Positions 36,553-46,578 of a stretch of DNA of 64,000 nucleotides are shown here, one piece after another. Positions within the stretch are counted from its first letter, which is position 1. Every line of letters starts with the position of its first letter. The DNA comes from Phialocephala subalpina. Lineage: Eukaryota > Ascomycota > Leotiomycetes > Helotiales > Mollisiaceae. Made by a program: the position numbers and the translations under genes. The notes under the pieces are model-generated. The model worked only from the letters and a program-made list of their open reading frames with translations. It ran no database searches and was not told the origin of the DNA. The stretch spans positions 1,377,450-1,441,449 of the forward strand of contig FJOG01000004.1 of assembly GCA_900073065.1 (NCBI GenBank). The letters run 5' to 3'.

Positions 36553-37384
36553 NNNNNNNNNNNNNNNNNNNNNNNNNNNNNNNNNNNNNNNNNNNNNNNN
36601 NNNNNNNNNNNNNNNNNNNNNNNNNNNNNNNNNNNNNNNNNNNNNNNNNNNNNNNNNNNNNNNNNNNNNNNNNNNNNNNNNNNNNNNNNNNNNNNNNNNN
36701 NNNNNNNNNNNNNNNNNNNNNNNNNNNNNNNNNNNNNNNNNNNNNNNNNNNNNNNNNNNNNNNNNNNNNNNNNNNNNNNNNNNNNNNNNNNNNNNNNNNN
36801 NNNNNNNNNNNNNNNNNNNNNNNNNNNNNNNNNNNNNNNNNNNNNNNNNNNNNNNNNNNNNNNNNNNNNNNNNNNNNNNNNNNNNNNNNNNNNNNNNNNN
36901 NNNNNNNNNNNNNNNNNNNNNNNNNNNNNNNNNNNNNNNNNNNNNNNNNNNNNNNNNNNNNNNNNNNNNNNNNNNNNNNNNNNNNNNNNNNNNNNNNNNN
37001 NNNNNNNNNNNNNNNNNNNNNNNNNNNNNNNNNNNNNNNNNNNNNNNNNNNNNNNNNNNNNNNNNNNNNNNNNNNNNNNNNNNNNNNNNNNNNNNNNNNN
37101 NNNNNNNNNNNNNNNNNNNNNNNNNNNNNNNNNNNNNNNNNNNNNNNNNNNNNNNNNNNNNNNNNNNNNNNNNNNNNNNNNNNNNNNNNNNNNNNNNNNN
37201 NNNNNNNNNNNNNNNNNNNNNNNNNNNNNNNNNNNNNNNNNNNNNNNNNNNNNNNNNNNNNNNNNNNNNNNNNNNNNNNNNNNNNNNNNNNNNNNNNNNN
37301 NNNNNNNNNNNNNNNNNNNNNNNNNNNNNNNNNNNNNNNNNNNNNNNNNNNNNNNNNNNNNNNNNNNNNNNNNNNNNNNNNNNN
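36553..37384. other. Assembly gap (832 N)
   Basis: Run of undetermined bases. The frames running through it are artefacts. Its exact length may be an estimate. Confidence 1.
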
Positions 37385-37679
37385 GGGGAGGGAGTGGAGA
37401 GGGGATGATGGTGAGTGAGTGACAGAGCTCAAGTTACACTGCAGAAAACTTTTTGGATTCAATTCGATCAAATGAAAGCTAATTCACGATTGCAGGAACT
37501 CAGAATTCAGACATCCACCCAATCGACGATAATCAAACATTGAGGCCTCAAAATCAATCGACCCCACTCCAAATTACGTGCTCGCTCAGAATCCAAGAAA
37601 TCCACGCAATGCCACGAAATCAATTCACAATCAACCTAGAACTTACAACAATCAATCCCTCACCCCACAAGTCCAGTGC

Positions 37680-38984
37680 TCAATGCCTCTTCTTCCGCTC
37701 AACAGGTGCCGCAGCGAAGTACTTACACACACCTTGATATCCTTGTTGTCTTTCCTTGTCTTTCGCCTTCTTGTATTGCTTCTCCAGTTCTTTTGCAGAA
37801 AGCTTTGGTGCTTTCTCCTTATGCTTCTTATCCTTAGATTTGCCTGGCTCGGCTTCATGCTTCTCTTCCTGCCTTCGATGAGGCTCGCCGTTCTTGATGG
37901 ACTCATCTTTAAGTTTGCCTTTATGACTTCTATGAGGCTTTGCAATTGTTGCTTGGGTGTTTTCGATGTTACTGCTGTTATCACTGGTGTTTTGGGCATC
38001 TTTGAAATCACCGATCCCTTGCACTATCTCGTGGGACGTGTATAATTGGGGTGCTGCGTCGTTCTTGTGGCTGTCAACGCTGCCTTCTTCCTCGTATTGA
38101 TCTTGTTCTTGGAGGTGGACGTAACGGCCGGGGTTTTGAGAGTTGAAAGCTTGACTTGGAACACTTTCTTGTAGCCTTCCTCTTTCTCTCGGGTACGAAG
38201 AAGGGGCGTACGGCCCTGCACGTGTCTCTGAAGCTATGTACTTTTGGAGTGCCGCCATTTCTCCTGGATTATTGATATTCCACTGCTCCTGAACTTTGCC
38301 TGAAGCTGGGAGATGGTGGTAGTTCCTTGGAGGTTTGGGTGTGCTGTATAATTGGCTTTGAGGACTTTCTTGCTGTCTTTCTTTACCACTTGAACTCGAC
38401 GAGACAGAGAACTGTGTTTCGTGAATTTGTTCTGATGGAGTTTTGTACTCGAGCTGTAGTCTCTCTCTACCTCTCGAATATGAGGGGACTGAGTACGGAC
38501 CTGCATCGTCAAATTTCGATGTATTGTATGATTCAAGTTGCGGCTGCTTTAAATTATAGGGTACTGAGTATGAGCTGTTAGGCGTTCTTGACGGAGTGTA
38601 TGATTCATGTCGTAGTTGTCTTGGATTCGTAGACACTGTGTGTAGGCCTGCAATGGCTGGCGGCGACGAAGTATATGGTTCAAGTTGAAGCTGCCTCGAA
38701 TTTGAGGAGACCGTGAATGGATCCGCCAGGACACGAGCATACGGTTGGTGTGCTGGAGTTTCATCTACCTTAGAATAGCCCCATTCTATTGTTCTAGGAC
38801 CTGGCATTGTTTTAAGAGGAGGTGAGTGAGATTCGAGAGTCTTGGACGCTCGACTTGGAAAAGTCTTTTGATATTTTATTATTTCTTCTGCGTTTGGGCG
38901 TGCGGGATGAGGAGGCAGTTTGTAAGTGCGAGGGGGCTGCGAAGTCTCTTGATACTTGATAGCAAGAAGGAAATAGTTTCCCAC
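37680..38984 (-). CDS. Orphan repetitive protein with Lys-rich C-terminus, 434 aa
   Basis: Single open frame of 434 residues next to the gap; family not recognised. Residues 90-320 contain about six or seven degenerate copies of a 28-40 residue unit built around a V-S/P-aromatic start, an RQLQLEPY-like core and a YTPS/YNTS end. Examples are SSNSRQLQLEPYTSSP, STNPRQLRHESYTPSR, YNLKQPQLESYNTS and YSRGRERLQLEYKTPS. The last 90 residues are highly charged and helical (KSKDKKHKEKAPKLSAKELE, KQYKKAKDKERQQGYQ) and end in PVERKKRH, resembling a nuclear signal. No signal peptide. An alternative start is the Met at about residue 60. Low-complexity and repeat content suggests a fast-evolving lineage-specific gene. 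Confidence 0.6.
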   Translation of the reverse strand: MGNYFLLAIKYQETSQPPRTYKLPPHPARPNAEEIIKYQKTFPSRASKTLESHSPPLKTMPGPRTIEWGYSKVDETPAHQPYARVLADPFTVSSNSRQLQLEPYTSSPPAIAGLHTVSTNPRQLRHESYTPSRTPNSSYSVPYNLKQPQLESYNTSKFDDAGPYSVPSYSRGRERLQLEYKTPSEQIHETQFSVSSSSSGKERQQESPQSQLYSTPKPPRNYHHLPASGKVQEQWNINNPGEMAALQKYIASETRAGPYAPSSYPRERGRLQESVPSQAFNSQNPGRYVHLQEQDQYEEEGSVDSHKNDAAPQLYTSHEIVQGIGDFKDAQNTSDNSSNIENTQATIAKPHRSHKGKLKDESIKNGEPHRRQEEKHEAEPGKSKDKKHKEKAPKLSAKELEKQYKKAKDKERQQGYQGVCKYFAAAPVERKKRH

Positions 38985-39636
38985 GAAGGACAGGGCTCGA
39001 ATTTATACGCCAGGCTGCTTGTGAATCTTCGATGTCCGGGATTCAGTCACTCTGTTCTAAGCAATGCTCTGCATGACTTCCGTATCGCACCTTCATCTGA
39101 AAGAAATTGTTCACATCACAGACACTGACAAAACCAGCACTTCTTTAATGCATTCGCATTATTCACTGATTTTAGAGGGCGGGAAGCTCACGACGGGTCG
39201 CGTAGAAAGAGGAAGCCTTGACACCAGGGGCAGAAGCACGTGAGTGATTTGATGTCTCTTTGGATCACGAAGAGGTGAGAAGATTTATCTGTAATTCAAA
39301 ACACCAATAGAATCATGCATTCTAATTTTTCATGCTTCCAAACCAATGGGATTAAGTTCATGCTAATTTAGATCTGCAGTAGCTCCATGCAGCAAACACA
39401 CGCCTGACAATTACTTTGCCAAGCTACCATGGAAGCGAAATCGGTACTCATTTGGACACGAATAATCTACCCAAAAATCGTACCTAAGCCGGCCAGGTCA
39501 AATACAACGCCTAGGCAATGCTAATAATTGCCAAAATTTATCGACATACAACAAACTCCTCTCCCTGAATCCACCCACGTTTAAAATCCATGCTCCAAAA
39601 CATCGCAAGCTAAAATAGTGACCCTAGTCGAGACTC
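38985..39636. other. Intergenic, about 0.65 kb
   Basis: AT-rich spacer between two orphan minus-strand genes. Nothing recognised. Confidence 0.5.
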
Positions 39637-40020
39637 TCACGCGATCAACTTTTTCTTCTTGTGCGCTTCCTTCATGCTTTCATAGTCTTTACCGATTAGT
39701 CCTGCCAATCGCTTTGCACGTCCCTCTGAGCCGCGCTCGCTTTTCTTAGTCTTTTCTGACCTGCTTTTTCTCTTGCTCTCGTTTTCGGTCTTCTTGGACT
39801 TTTCGTGGCTTTCACTCTTCTTATCAGAATGATTACTCTTATTGCCCCTATCTCCATGGCTGTGGCTATGGCTGTTTTTCTTGTTCTTGTCTTTTGTCGT
39901 GCTCTTCCCGATCTTCCCGGCACTCCCTTGTGGAGCATTTTCTGGATCGGATAGCCATGCTGCTATTTGGGCATCCGAGAGGCCGGGTGATGTTGAAGTC
40001 ATGTCTATCTTGTGAAACAT
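39637..40020 (-). CDS. Orphan Lys/Ser/His-rich protein, 127 aa
   Basis: Frame of 127 residues from the ATG at 40020, which I chose over one 48 codons upstream because the upstream part is not protein-like and the context is good (AACAATGTTT). A short N-terminal block (PGLSDAQIAAWLSDPENAPQ) is followed by a long basic low-complexity tract (KDKNKKNSHSHSHGDRGNKS, KKTENESKRKSRSEKTKKSE) and a helical end (RAKRLAGLIGKDYESMKEAH). Composition is like the C-terminus of the orphan at 37680-38984. Probably nuclear or nucleic-acid associated by charge alone; function unknown. Confidence 0.55.
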   Translation of the reverse strand: MFHKIDMTSTSPGLSDAQIAAWLSDPENAPQGSAGKIGKSTTKDKNKKNSHSHSHGDRGNKSNHSDKKSESHEKSKKTENESKRKSRSEKTKKSERGSEGRAKRLAGLIGKDYESMKEAHKKKKLIA

Positions 40021-40312
40021 TGTGGTTTTGGTGTGAGGGGGCTGAGTGTATGAAAGTGACAAATAGCTTCTTGATGTTTGAGGCTTGCTTTGAAGAGAGT
40101 AGGATACTGAGTGTAATTGCAAGTAAAGTAGTGGTGCTCTGGATATGATGGAGAAAGGATACAACTGTTACAGATTTGGTTTTTATATTCGAGTTCATTT
40201 GTGAATGTGTCTTCGAAGAGAGTACCTAGGTACCTTGAACTCAATCATTCCTGCTCTAAGCCGTACTGTGAAAGAATTGATTCTAAGCTGCCTCGAGGTG
40301 ATTCAAGAATGA

Positions 40313-40750
40313 ATGGCATCAAATATCTTTCCCTACATCTCATCTAGTCCAGCACCCTCTCCATACGTCAGCATCTCAGATCGTTACCGCCCCAAAGCTG
40401 CAGCTAAAGACGCGCAAAGAACCCCGCAAAGAGTACACCTGCCGCTGCCCCGAAAACAGTCGCTACCATGGCTTTACTCCTTACCATCGACATAATCCCT
40501 TATTCCATACTTATGACACTATAAACTACAAAGAAACTACCAAAGTAGGTCAAACTTCCTCATCCGTTAGAGATACCTACTCAAAATCGTGCAATAGAAA
40601 TACAGAAAATGTCCAAGGTGCAGGGAAGCGGAATACGTGAAAAAAGCATTGAAGAGAGAGTTGAAACACTTGGAGAAGAGGGAGAAGAGGAGGAAAGGGG
40701 GTGCCAAGGACAAGATTAAAGAACTAGTTTTAGACTGGCTCGATTCTTGA
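40313..40750 (+). pseudogene. Broken paralogue of the small Cys/Lys-rich gene at 40934-41209
   Basis: From ATG 40313 the sequence reads MASNIFPYISSSPAPSPYVS, then SDRYRPKAAAKDA. Near 40418 the sense moves by one frame into KEPRKEYTCRCPENSRYHGF, continuing to NYKETTK at 40544. A 53-nt intron (GTAGGT...AATAG, 40545-40597) joins to KYRKCPRCREAEYVKKALKR, then ELKHLEKREKRRKGG, ending DWLDS at 40750. YTCRCPENSRYHGFTPY and CPRCREAEYVKKALKREL match YTCHCLQRRRYIDFTPC and CLECRELQYEREALKREL of the opposite-strand gene. Two CxC/CxxC pairs suggest a small zinc-binding fold followed by a basic helix. One frameshift is needed, so I call it broken; an extra unusual intron is the alternative. Confidence 0.5.
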
Positions 40751-40933
40751 TCACGGTACGTTATTGCGAGGAATAGAGAGAGAAGGCGAAGAGTAATGTA
40801 GAACTGCACCGTTTTCCCTCGGCGCGACGTAAATATTGCCATCTCTCCTGTTGCTATCATTGCTCTTCTCTACCTACTTCCATTCACACCCCTCATCCTC
40901 CTCACTCTCTCTAACAACCTTATCAATAACCCC

Positions 40934-41209
40934 TCACCAACCAATCCATTCAAAAAACCTCACCCACACACCGACTCTCCTCTTCCTATCCCTCTCATCC
41001 AACCTTTTCAACTCCCTCTTCAACGCCTCCCTCTCATATTGCAACTCTCTACATTCCAAACATTTTTCATCCTTACGCTTAGTAGAGATCCAGATATCGC
41101 CGCTGCAAGTATTGCTTGAGGGGTTGAAGAGGAGGCAGGGGGTGAAGTCGATGTAGCGGCGGCGTTGGAGGCAGTGGCAGGTATATTTGATCCAGTGTTC
41201 TGTGCACAT
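40934..41209 (-). CDS. Small Cys-rich protein with basic helix, 91 aa
   Basis: Frame from ATG 41209 encoding 91 residues. The N-terminal half has MCTEHWIKYTCHCLQRRRY and a later CSGD, then KCLECRELQYE, giving CxC and CxxC pairs consistent with zinc binding. The C-terminal half is a basic helix (REALKRELKRLDERDRKRR) with an aromatic end (VWVRFFEWIGW). Similarity to the plus-strand copy at 40313-40750 supports a real coding history for both. No family recognised. Tail-to-tail arrangement leaves 183 bp between the two stops. Confidence 0.5.
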   Translation of the reverse strand: MCTEHWIKYTCHCLQRRRYIDFTPCLLFNPSSNTCSGDIWISTKRKDEKCLECRELQYEREALKRELKRLDERDRKRRVGVWVRFFEWIGW

Positions 41210-41554
41210 CCTTTAGCATGCTGGAGAATGGGTGATATAGGTTGAGGTTGTGAAAGGGGATGAGGGGGGAGATGGGGGTGTTGAGGATAGAATAAGCTTT
41301 GGGTCGTGAATGAAATGAGAAAGAGAGGACTGAAGAGACTTGATTTTTGAATCACTCATAACGATTCCCGCTCTCACATAATGCTACTATCGAGCCAAAA
41401 GGTCCAGAAGTAGTCAAGTTCAAGGAAATCTCTTCGGGACGAATGTAGCGAGGAGTTGCAGATATAGACAGAAGTACGGATAGACATCTTCATTTGTATC
41501 TTTAAGATCCGCCATAGCTGAGAACCTTCTCCATTGAACGTGTCCGAGCGTACC
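41210..41554. other. Spacer between small minus-strand genes
   Basis: Holds the presumed promoter of the Cys-rich gene. No additional gene supported. Confidence 0.45.
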
Positions 41555-41758
41555 TTAATCGTCAAAGAACCTCAGCAACACAGCCAGCAACCCACTAACG
41601 TAAAGTCCTGTCCTCGCCTCGGGACCATTTGTGTAGAAAGGCAGGAGGTATGATTCGGTGCCTTCTGCTGTAGGAGTTTGAATTGTTCGATTCGCCTTTG
41701 AAGTCGCCATCGTCATTGCTACAAGGCCGAGAATGAGGAGGAGGTTGGAGTTCTTCAT
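41555..41758 (-). CDS. Possible small secreted peptide, 67 aa
   Basis: Short frame with a clear signal-peptide-like start (MKNSNLLLILGLVAMTMATS), a polar middle (RTIQTPTAEGTESYLLPFYT) and a hydrophobic end (TGLYVSGLLAVLLRFFDD). The hydrophobic tail could be a membrane anchor. No family, no cysteines, no intron. Real status uncertain because of length. Confidence 0.35.
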   Translation of the reverse strand: MKNSNLLLILGLVAMTMATSKANRTIQTPTAEGTESYLLPFYTNGPEARTGLYVSGLLAVLLRFFDD

Positions 41759-42278
41759 CCGTTATGACGTCTTTCGAAAGGAGATTTTGCTTTGGGTGTA
41801 GTGCTCATGCATTAGATAACAGCGCAAGAGAGGCAAGTGATGGGACGGTAGGTATTTATACTTGCGAGATTGAGGTAGCTTTCATGAATGGATGAAAGAG
41901 ACGTTGCGAGTGATTGAGCACACTGACATCTATAAATGAGGTTGGATTAAAGGAATGACTTCCACGCTTGATCTTCTCGTACCTGGACATTGTACAAAGC
42001 AGAAGGTGATACTGTCACCTGAACAACACATGCACGTGAAAGAGATATTACTATGAAATTTGGTATTGTGTGAATATATAGGATTTATAGGTCTGAAAGG
42101 AGAGCGCTAATGGAATCGCATCGCTAGAAGCAGAAAGACATAGAAACATGCATACAGAAAGCAAGTATACAGAGTGAGATACTAGAAAGGTATATATTGT
42201 ATCCTGTGCTCCCGCTCCATTCCCCCAAAACCCTTCGACACTTATCTAAACACGACAGATCGAGAAATTGGGAAGCGA
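41759..42278. other. Intergenic, about 0.5 kb
   Basis: AT-rich; includes the 3' flank of the carnitine acetyltransferase gene. Nothing else recognised. Confidence 0.5.
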
Positions 42279-44952
42279 TTAGTACTCGCTCAGCCTCAAC
42301 TTCTTGCCGATCTCTCTTCGTCTGCTGTTCGCTCCCGAATTCGATTTATTGTCGTCCAATCCCTCGCCTCGTGCTTTGAGTGCCTGGAGCAGCATACCCG
42401 CATCGAAGAAACCATCTAGAAACATATTAGTCCCAAACTCACATCAAATGAAAAGGAGTACTCACAACCACCCAATCCCTCGTCATCACTAGCCGCACTA
42501 CTATCATCCACAGGCGTCATCGTGCCAGGGGTCTTCTTTCCATCGGCCTTAATCACGCGTCCTCGAGACTTCATCCTGCTTCCAGGCTTCGGTCTCGCGG
42601 CACTCGCTTCCCGGACTCGGCTAGCTTTTGGACTTGGTGCTCTGCGTTGCGTCGTTCTTAGCACCCTTCTAATTTCCAAGAGATAGCTGTCCAAGGCATC
42701 GACAAATCGTTTCGTCTGGCGATGTTTGCTAGAAGCGCAAATGCTGATTCCCTCGTCCTTGATAATATATCCAATTCCGAAACCATCTCCGGATGTGGGA
42801 CCGAAGCCAAATTGTCGTAGAGAAGGATTTCCGCAGTTGGAGGTGGAGATGATGGTGTTGTTTAATTTGTCCCATCCGGAATCAGCGAAGATGAGAGGCA
42901 TGTTCAACTGGTGACCTCTTGAGGGAGAAGAATTGTGACGAGCTCGTCCGCCATTTGAGCGCACAGAGCGCACTTCGTCGCCATCGATAGACATCAGCGA
43001 GTTGCGGCCTGGACTGCCAACCACAGAGGTGGGATCTCGTTCGGAACCGCCCTCGACTGGAGAGGAGTAGCCGTTGCTACTTAATCCGTTGGAAGATGCT
43101 GCTTCGGCTCCGTCTTCGTCGAGTGCTTTCTGCCAGACGCTGAACAGTGCGTACAAATGACGATCGCAGCCCTGGGCTTTGGCGCATTCCCTCGTGTTAG
43201 CGGTGTGCTTTTGGCATGCTTTGCGGAGAGCATCGACTTTCTGCTGAGGAGGGTTCTCAGCCCAGAATGTTTGGACGAAGTCGACGGATTCGGGCGTCAC
43301 AGATCGGATGGCTTCCGTTCGGCCGTGAAGATAGACTTTGGTCATTGCCGGTTCATATGTGCATTCTACACGGCCGTACAGACCGTAGTATGCAGCTTGG
43401 AAGGCCATTTGAACGAACGCATCTGGTGAGAAGCCCATCGAAGTCATAAAGTTCTTGCCGTATGCAGCGAAATCGAGAGTGGCAAATTCGTTTTGTTGAA
43501 TCAGGTCGGCTAGACGAGTTTCAGCGAAACGGAGAGCGATGCTGAGTTCTGGTACCATATCCCATTCGAGTTTGTGTGGTGTGGTGTTGACATCGCCAAA
43601 GCTGTCAGGATCTCGCTTGGATGGGTCAGGACTTGTCGATGCCCAGAGACTTGGAGCTTGACCGTTAATAGTGCGGGCGAAACGAAGAATGGTATCGGTA
43701 TAGAGGTCGCTTGCGAATCTCAGAACTGTGTGGCCGTCGACACCAGTGTGCTCGAAGTTGATACCTGCGCTACCGTTCTTGCAAACGATGATCTGAAGCT
43801 TGTCGTACCATCTATTCGTGCAGGTTCCGATCTGAACTCCTTTCTCGACCTCGCTGGTACCACAAAGCATGTTCTGACATAGCTCAGCCCCGGACGCTGG
43901 CTCGGTGTAGTCTAAGCATAGGATGAAGAGAGCGGAGTCGACTATGCCAAGACAATCTGCGTTGTTTGACCCCTCGTCCCTGGTCATGACATCTCTTAGA
44001 CCCGACCAAATCTTCCTGTTCTCCGTGCTGAGTACACCCAAGGCACCTTTGGCTGCTTCTTGGATTGGCGTTTGCTGAGCATCCTCGACGATGGTCTGGA
44101 GGTTAATGGAAACGTCCCTCTCAGTCATGATGAGGTCGGAGTTATCGTCTAGTACATCGAACCAATAGAATTGTCCATGACAAAGCACGACTATGTGCTT
44201 GGCGTCAGGGTCTTGGCCGATGTGACAACCATTCTCGGTAGGTACACGCGCCGTTCCGAACAACCTCGAGTATTGATACATGCAAAGAGGTTGACCTCTA
44301 ATGGCATCGGGTGGCAGCTCTTCCTTCCTGACTGCGCGCACAAAGTTCAACGCCGATATCACTAGTGAAGCAGCACGAGTGACTTGGTTGTTCCTCGCTG
44401 GTGTAGGGTCATCTTCGAGGAGGAAGAAGGGGTTAAGGTTCAAGACGACCGGGTTGTCGAAGTTCAGGTAGGAGTCGTACCCTTCAACGTGTTAGTGATA
44501 TGTCCTCTTGTGGTAAAGGACGACTTACAAAACTGCTCAATATAACTCGTCTTTCCAGTTGCATACTTCTTCAACCTCTCTTGCAACTCTGGACCTTCAT
44601 GCTTCAGGAACTCCTCGATGGCTTGGGTAGTCTCGGCATGCTCTCTTGGTGATTGCAACGGCTTCAACGCATCAAGGTATTTGGTACAGGAGCTTTCCAG
44701 CTCGGGGATGGGGAGCTTGGGGAGCTTGTCCTGAGCGGCAAAGGTAATGCCCTGCTTCGACTTCGGTGGTTGGCTTGACGCCAATGGGTCTTTCTGATCT
44801 TTGGTGTACTGGTCTGTGACTTTCTTGGCACCATCGAGTGAACGACTCATATCTGAGGCTGCTTGAGGTTGACCTGGTTCGGCCAAGGATTCGTTCAAAG
44901 ACTTTGGCATGGTAAAGGTCCGAATGGGGACTGAAGAGGTAGCGGAAGGCAT
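42279..44952 (-). CDS. Carnitine O-acetyltransferase (Yat2/FacC-like)
   Basis: Transfers acetyl groups between CoA and carnitine so acetate- or lipid-derived acetyl units can cross organelle membranes. Exons 44952-44529, 44481-42466 and 42415-42279 give 858 residues. The choline/carnitine acyltransferase fold is clear: LPKLPIPELESSCTKYLDAL at the N-terminus, WYDSYLNFDNPVVLNLNPFF at the first splice join, and the catalytic histidine near residue 386 in GINFEHTGVDGHTVLRF. The late HRQTKRFVDALDSYLLEIRR is followed by a ~100-residue basic/acidic tail. An insert (about 600-670) is Ser/Gly-rich. The long tail and lack of a C-terminal peroxisomal tripeptide (it ends LSEY) favour the cytosolic Yat2/FacC branch over the AcuJ/Cat2 branch. 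Upstream in-frame ATG 44979 (MLKVILLTK) could add nine residues; the ATG at 44910 is also plausible. Confidence 0.95.
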
Positions 44953-44979
44953 CTTGGTCAGCAGGATGACTTTAAGCAT

Positions 44980-46578
44980 GGAGCGAGCAGATGGTGGTGC
45001 TGATATTAAGACCGCGCAAGGCCGTCCTAAAGAAGTAATGGCAGTCGTGGAGACAGTAGGACGGCATCAGAGCTCTCGGATGTTGCTCGAGACATTCGAT
45101 GGCGATGTAGAAAGACTTCCTTCTGACAGAGAGCCGTGGTTATATCTGGGGTCACCAAGTGGATCATGGACCACAGTGGGGGGATGCCCCGCATGATATT
45201 TGCTGCAGAATCCCATACATCGACTGAACTCTCACATCGGCCAGAAGGCCCATGTCGAGGGCATCCACACCCGTGCACTAGCTGGGGAGATATGCCGAGC
45301 TAATCTCGATGTCCGCAGCACCGAGCACGATGCTTGGAAACGTTGATACATAGGCAGGACGACGACATACCTTATGTGATTGTGCCTAATGGACAGGCAA
45401 TATATTCTCGCGCCCAATTCCTCCGCAACGTCGTATATTTTTCCGATCTAGCACGTGTATAAAGTTTGTAAGGTTGACTGTGCAGGGAGCTGGAGCCGTG
45501 GAGTTGGAGCTTGAGCACTGTGCTGCCCAATCTTTCCAAAGCAACGGAACCACGATCCGAGGTGTATCAGAACATGTGAAGACGCTTGACACTCTTTCAA
45601 GACGATACAGAGGTGTGATTGCCCCGAAAGTGGAAGGGGAAGCCGCTTCCTCTTGCCCGAGGATGGTTTGGTTGGCACAACGGTTTTGCCGAGAAGGGGA
45701 AATAGCGCAGAGGTGTCGAGAGTTGACGTCTCACCCACTGACGAGCATGCAGGAGGGTGGATCTCCGTGAGAGGGTTGCGGATTGAAGGAACGTTAACGA
45801 TAGGAGGGAGGACAGGCTATGAGTCGTGGTCGGGAAGGCTGGGATAGAGCCTCGAAGACAACGTGACAGCTGCAGACGTTGATGGGAGCGGTCTGGGGTG
45901 CGTGTGTGGGGTAATGATAGGAACAGAAACGCGGGAGCAGAATGCTGTGATGAAATATGTTTAACTGCCGGTCGAGTACGAGAGAAGAGACGACAAATTA
46001 ACATCAGACGCTCGCTAGACGGTCTATGTGATTTGAATAATGCGCATGCTCATATAATTTCGGGTCTGATGATGCATTCTAGATGCGACTGAGGCAAATC
46101 TGGGGAATCGGATGAAAGGAGGCCATGCACGTGAAGTTAGTCATCATTGCATCACCAACAAAGCAAGTTACAATTTTCTTGTCCTCAGCTCATAATGTCC
46201 ACAGATTTGAGGGAGATTGAGACAGACAAACTATGGCCGTGTCCAGCCCTCGATGTTGCCTTGATCGCCCTTCAACACTCACACCCAATTGAGAACGCCA
46301 GCAATGCACCTCTCCATACACTGGCAATCATCTGCCCATTCCGAACAACGTGATCAAGACATGTGTAGCGGTCATGGTCTCTACAAGCTGAGTACTTCGT
46401 AAATCACGCTCAAAGTTCGAATTACAGTCTGAACCATTGTCTCGCACTTGCTTCATCTGTTGTTGTTTCCGTTGATCACCCCCCAACCTTGATGCAACTT
46501 CATGCTTCATCTCTCATCATCCCTATATTCTCCTACGCCTCAAGCCTAGCCTGATCAACGTGGTCACACATCTCTGCG
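44980..46578. other. Divergent intergenic region, about 1.6 kb
   Basis: Separates carnitine acetyltransferase (minus) and an MFS transporter (plus). Frames at 45448-46004 (minus) have no family resemblance. No repeats seen. Confidence 0.5.

Noticed and set aside
36431..37471. Long open frames on both strands around 36.4-37.5 kb
   Set aside because: They run through undetermined bases and are artefacts of the gap.
45448..46004. Minus-strand frames with a basic, presequence-like stretch
   Set aside because: Two frames overlap out of phase, lack a conserved body and lie in the upstream region of the carnitine acetyltransferase gene.
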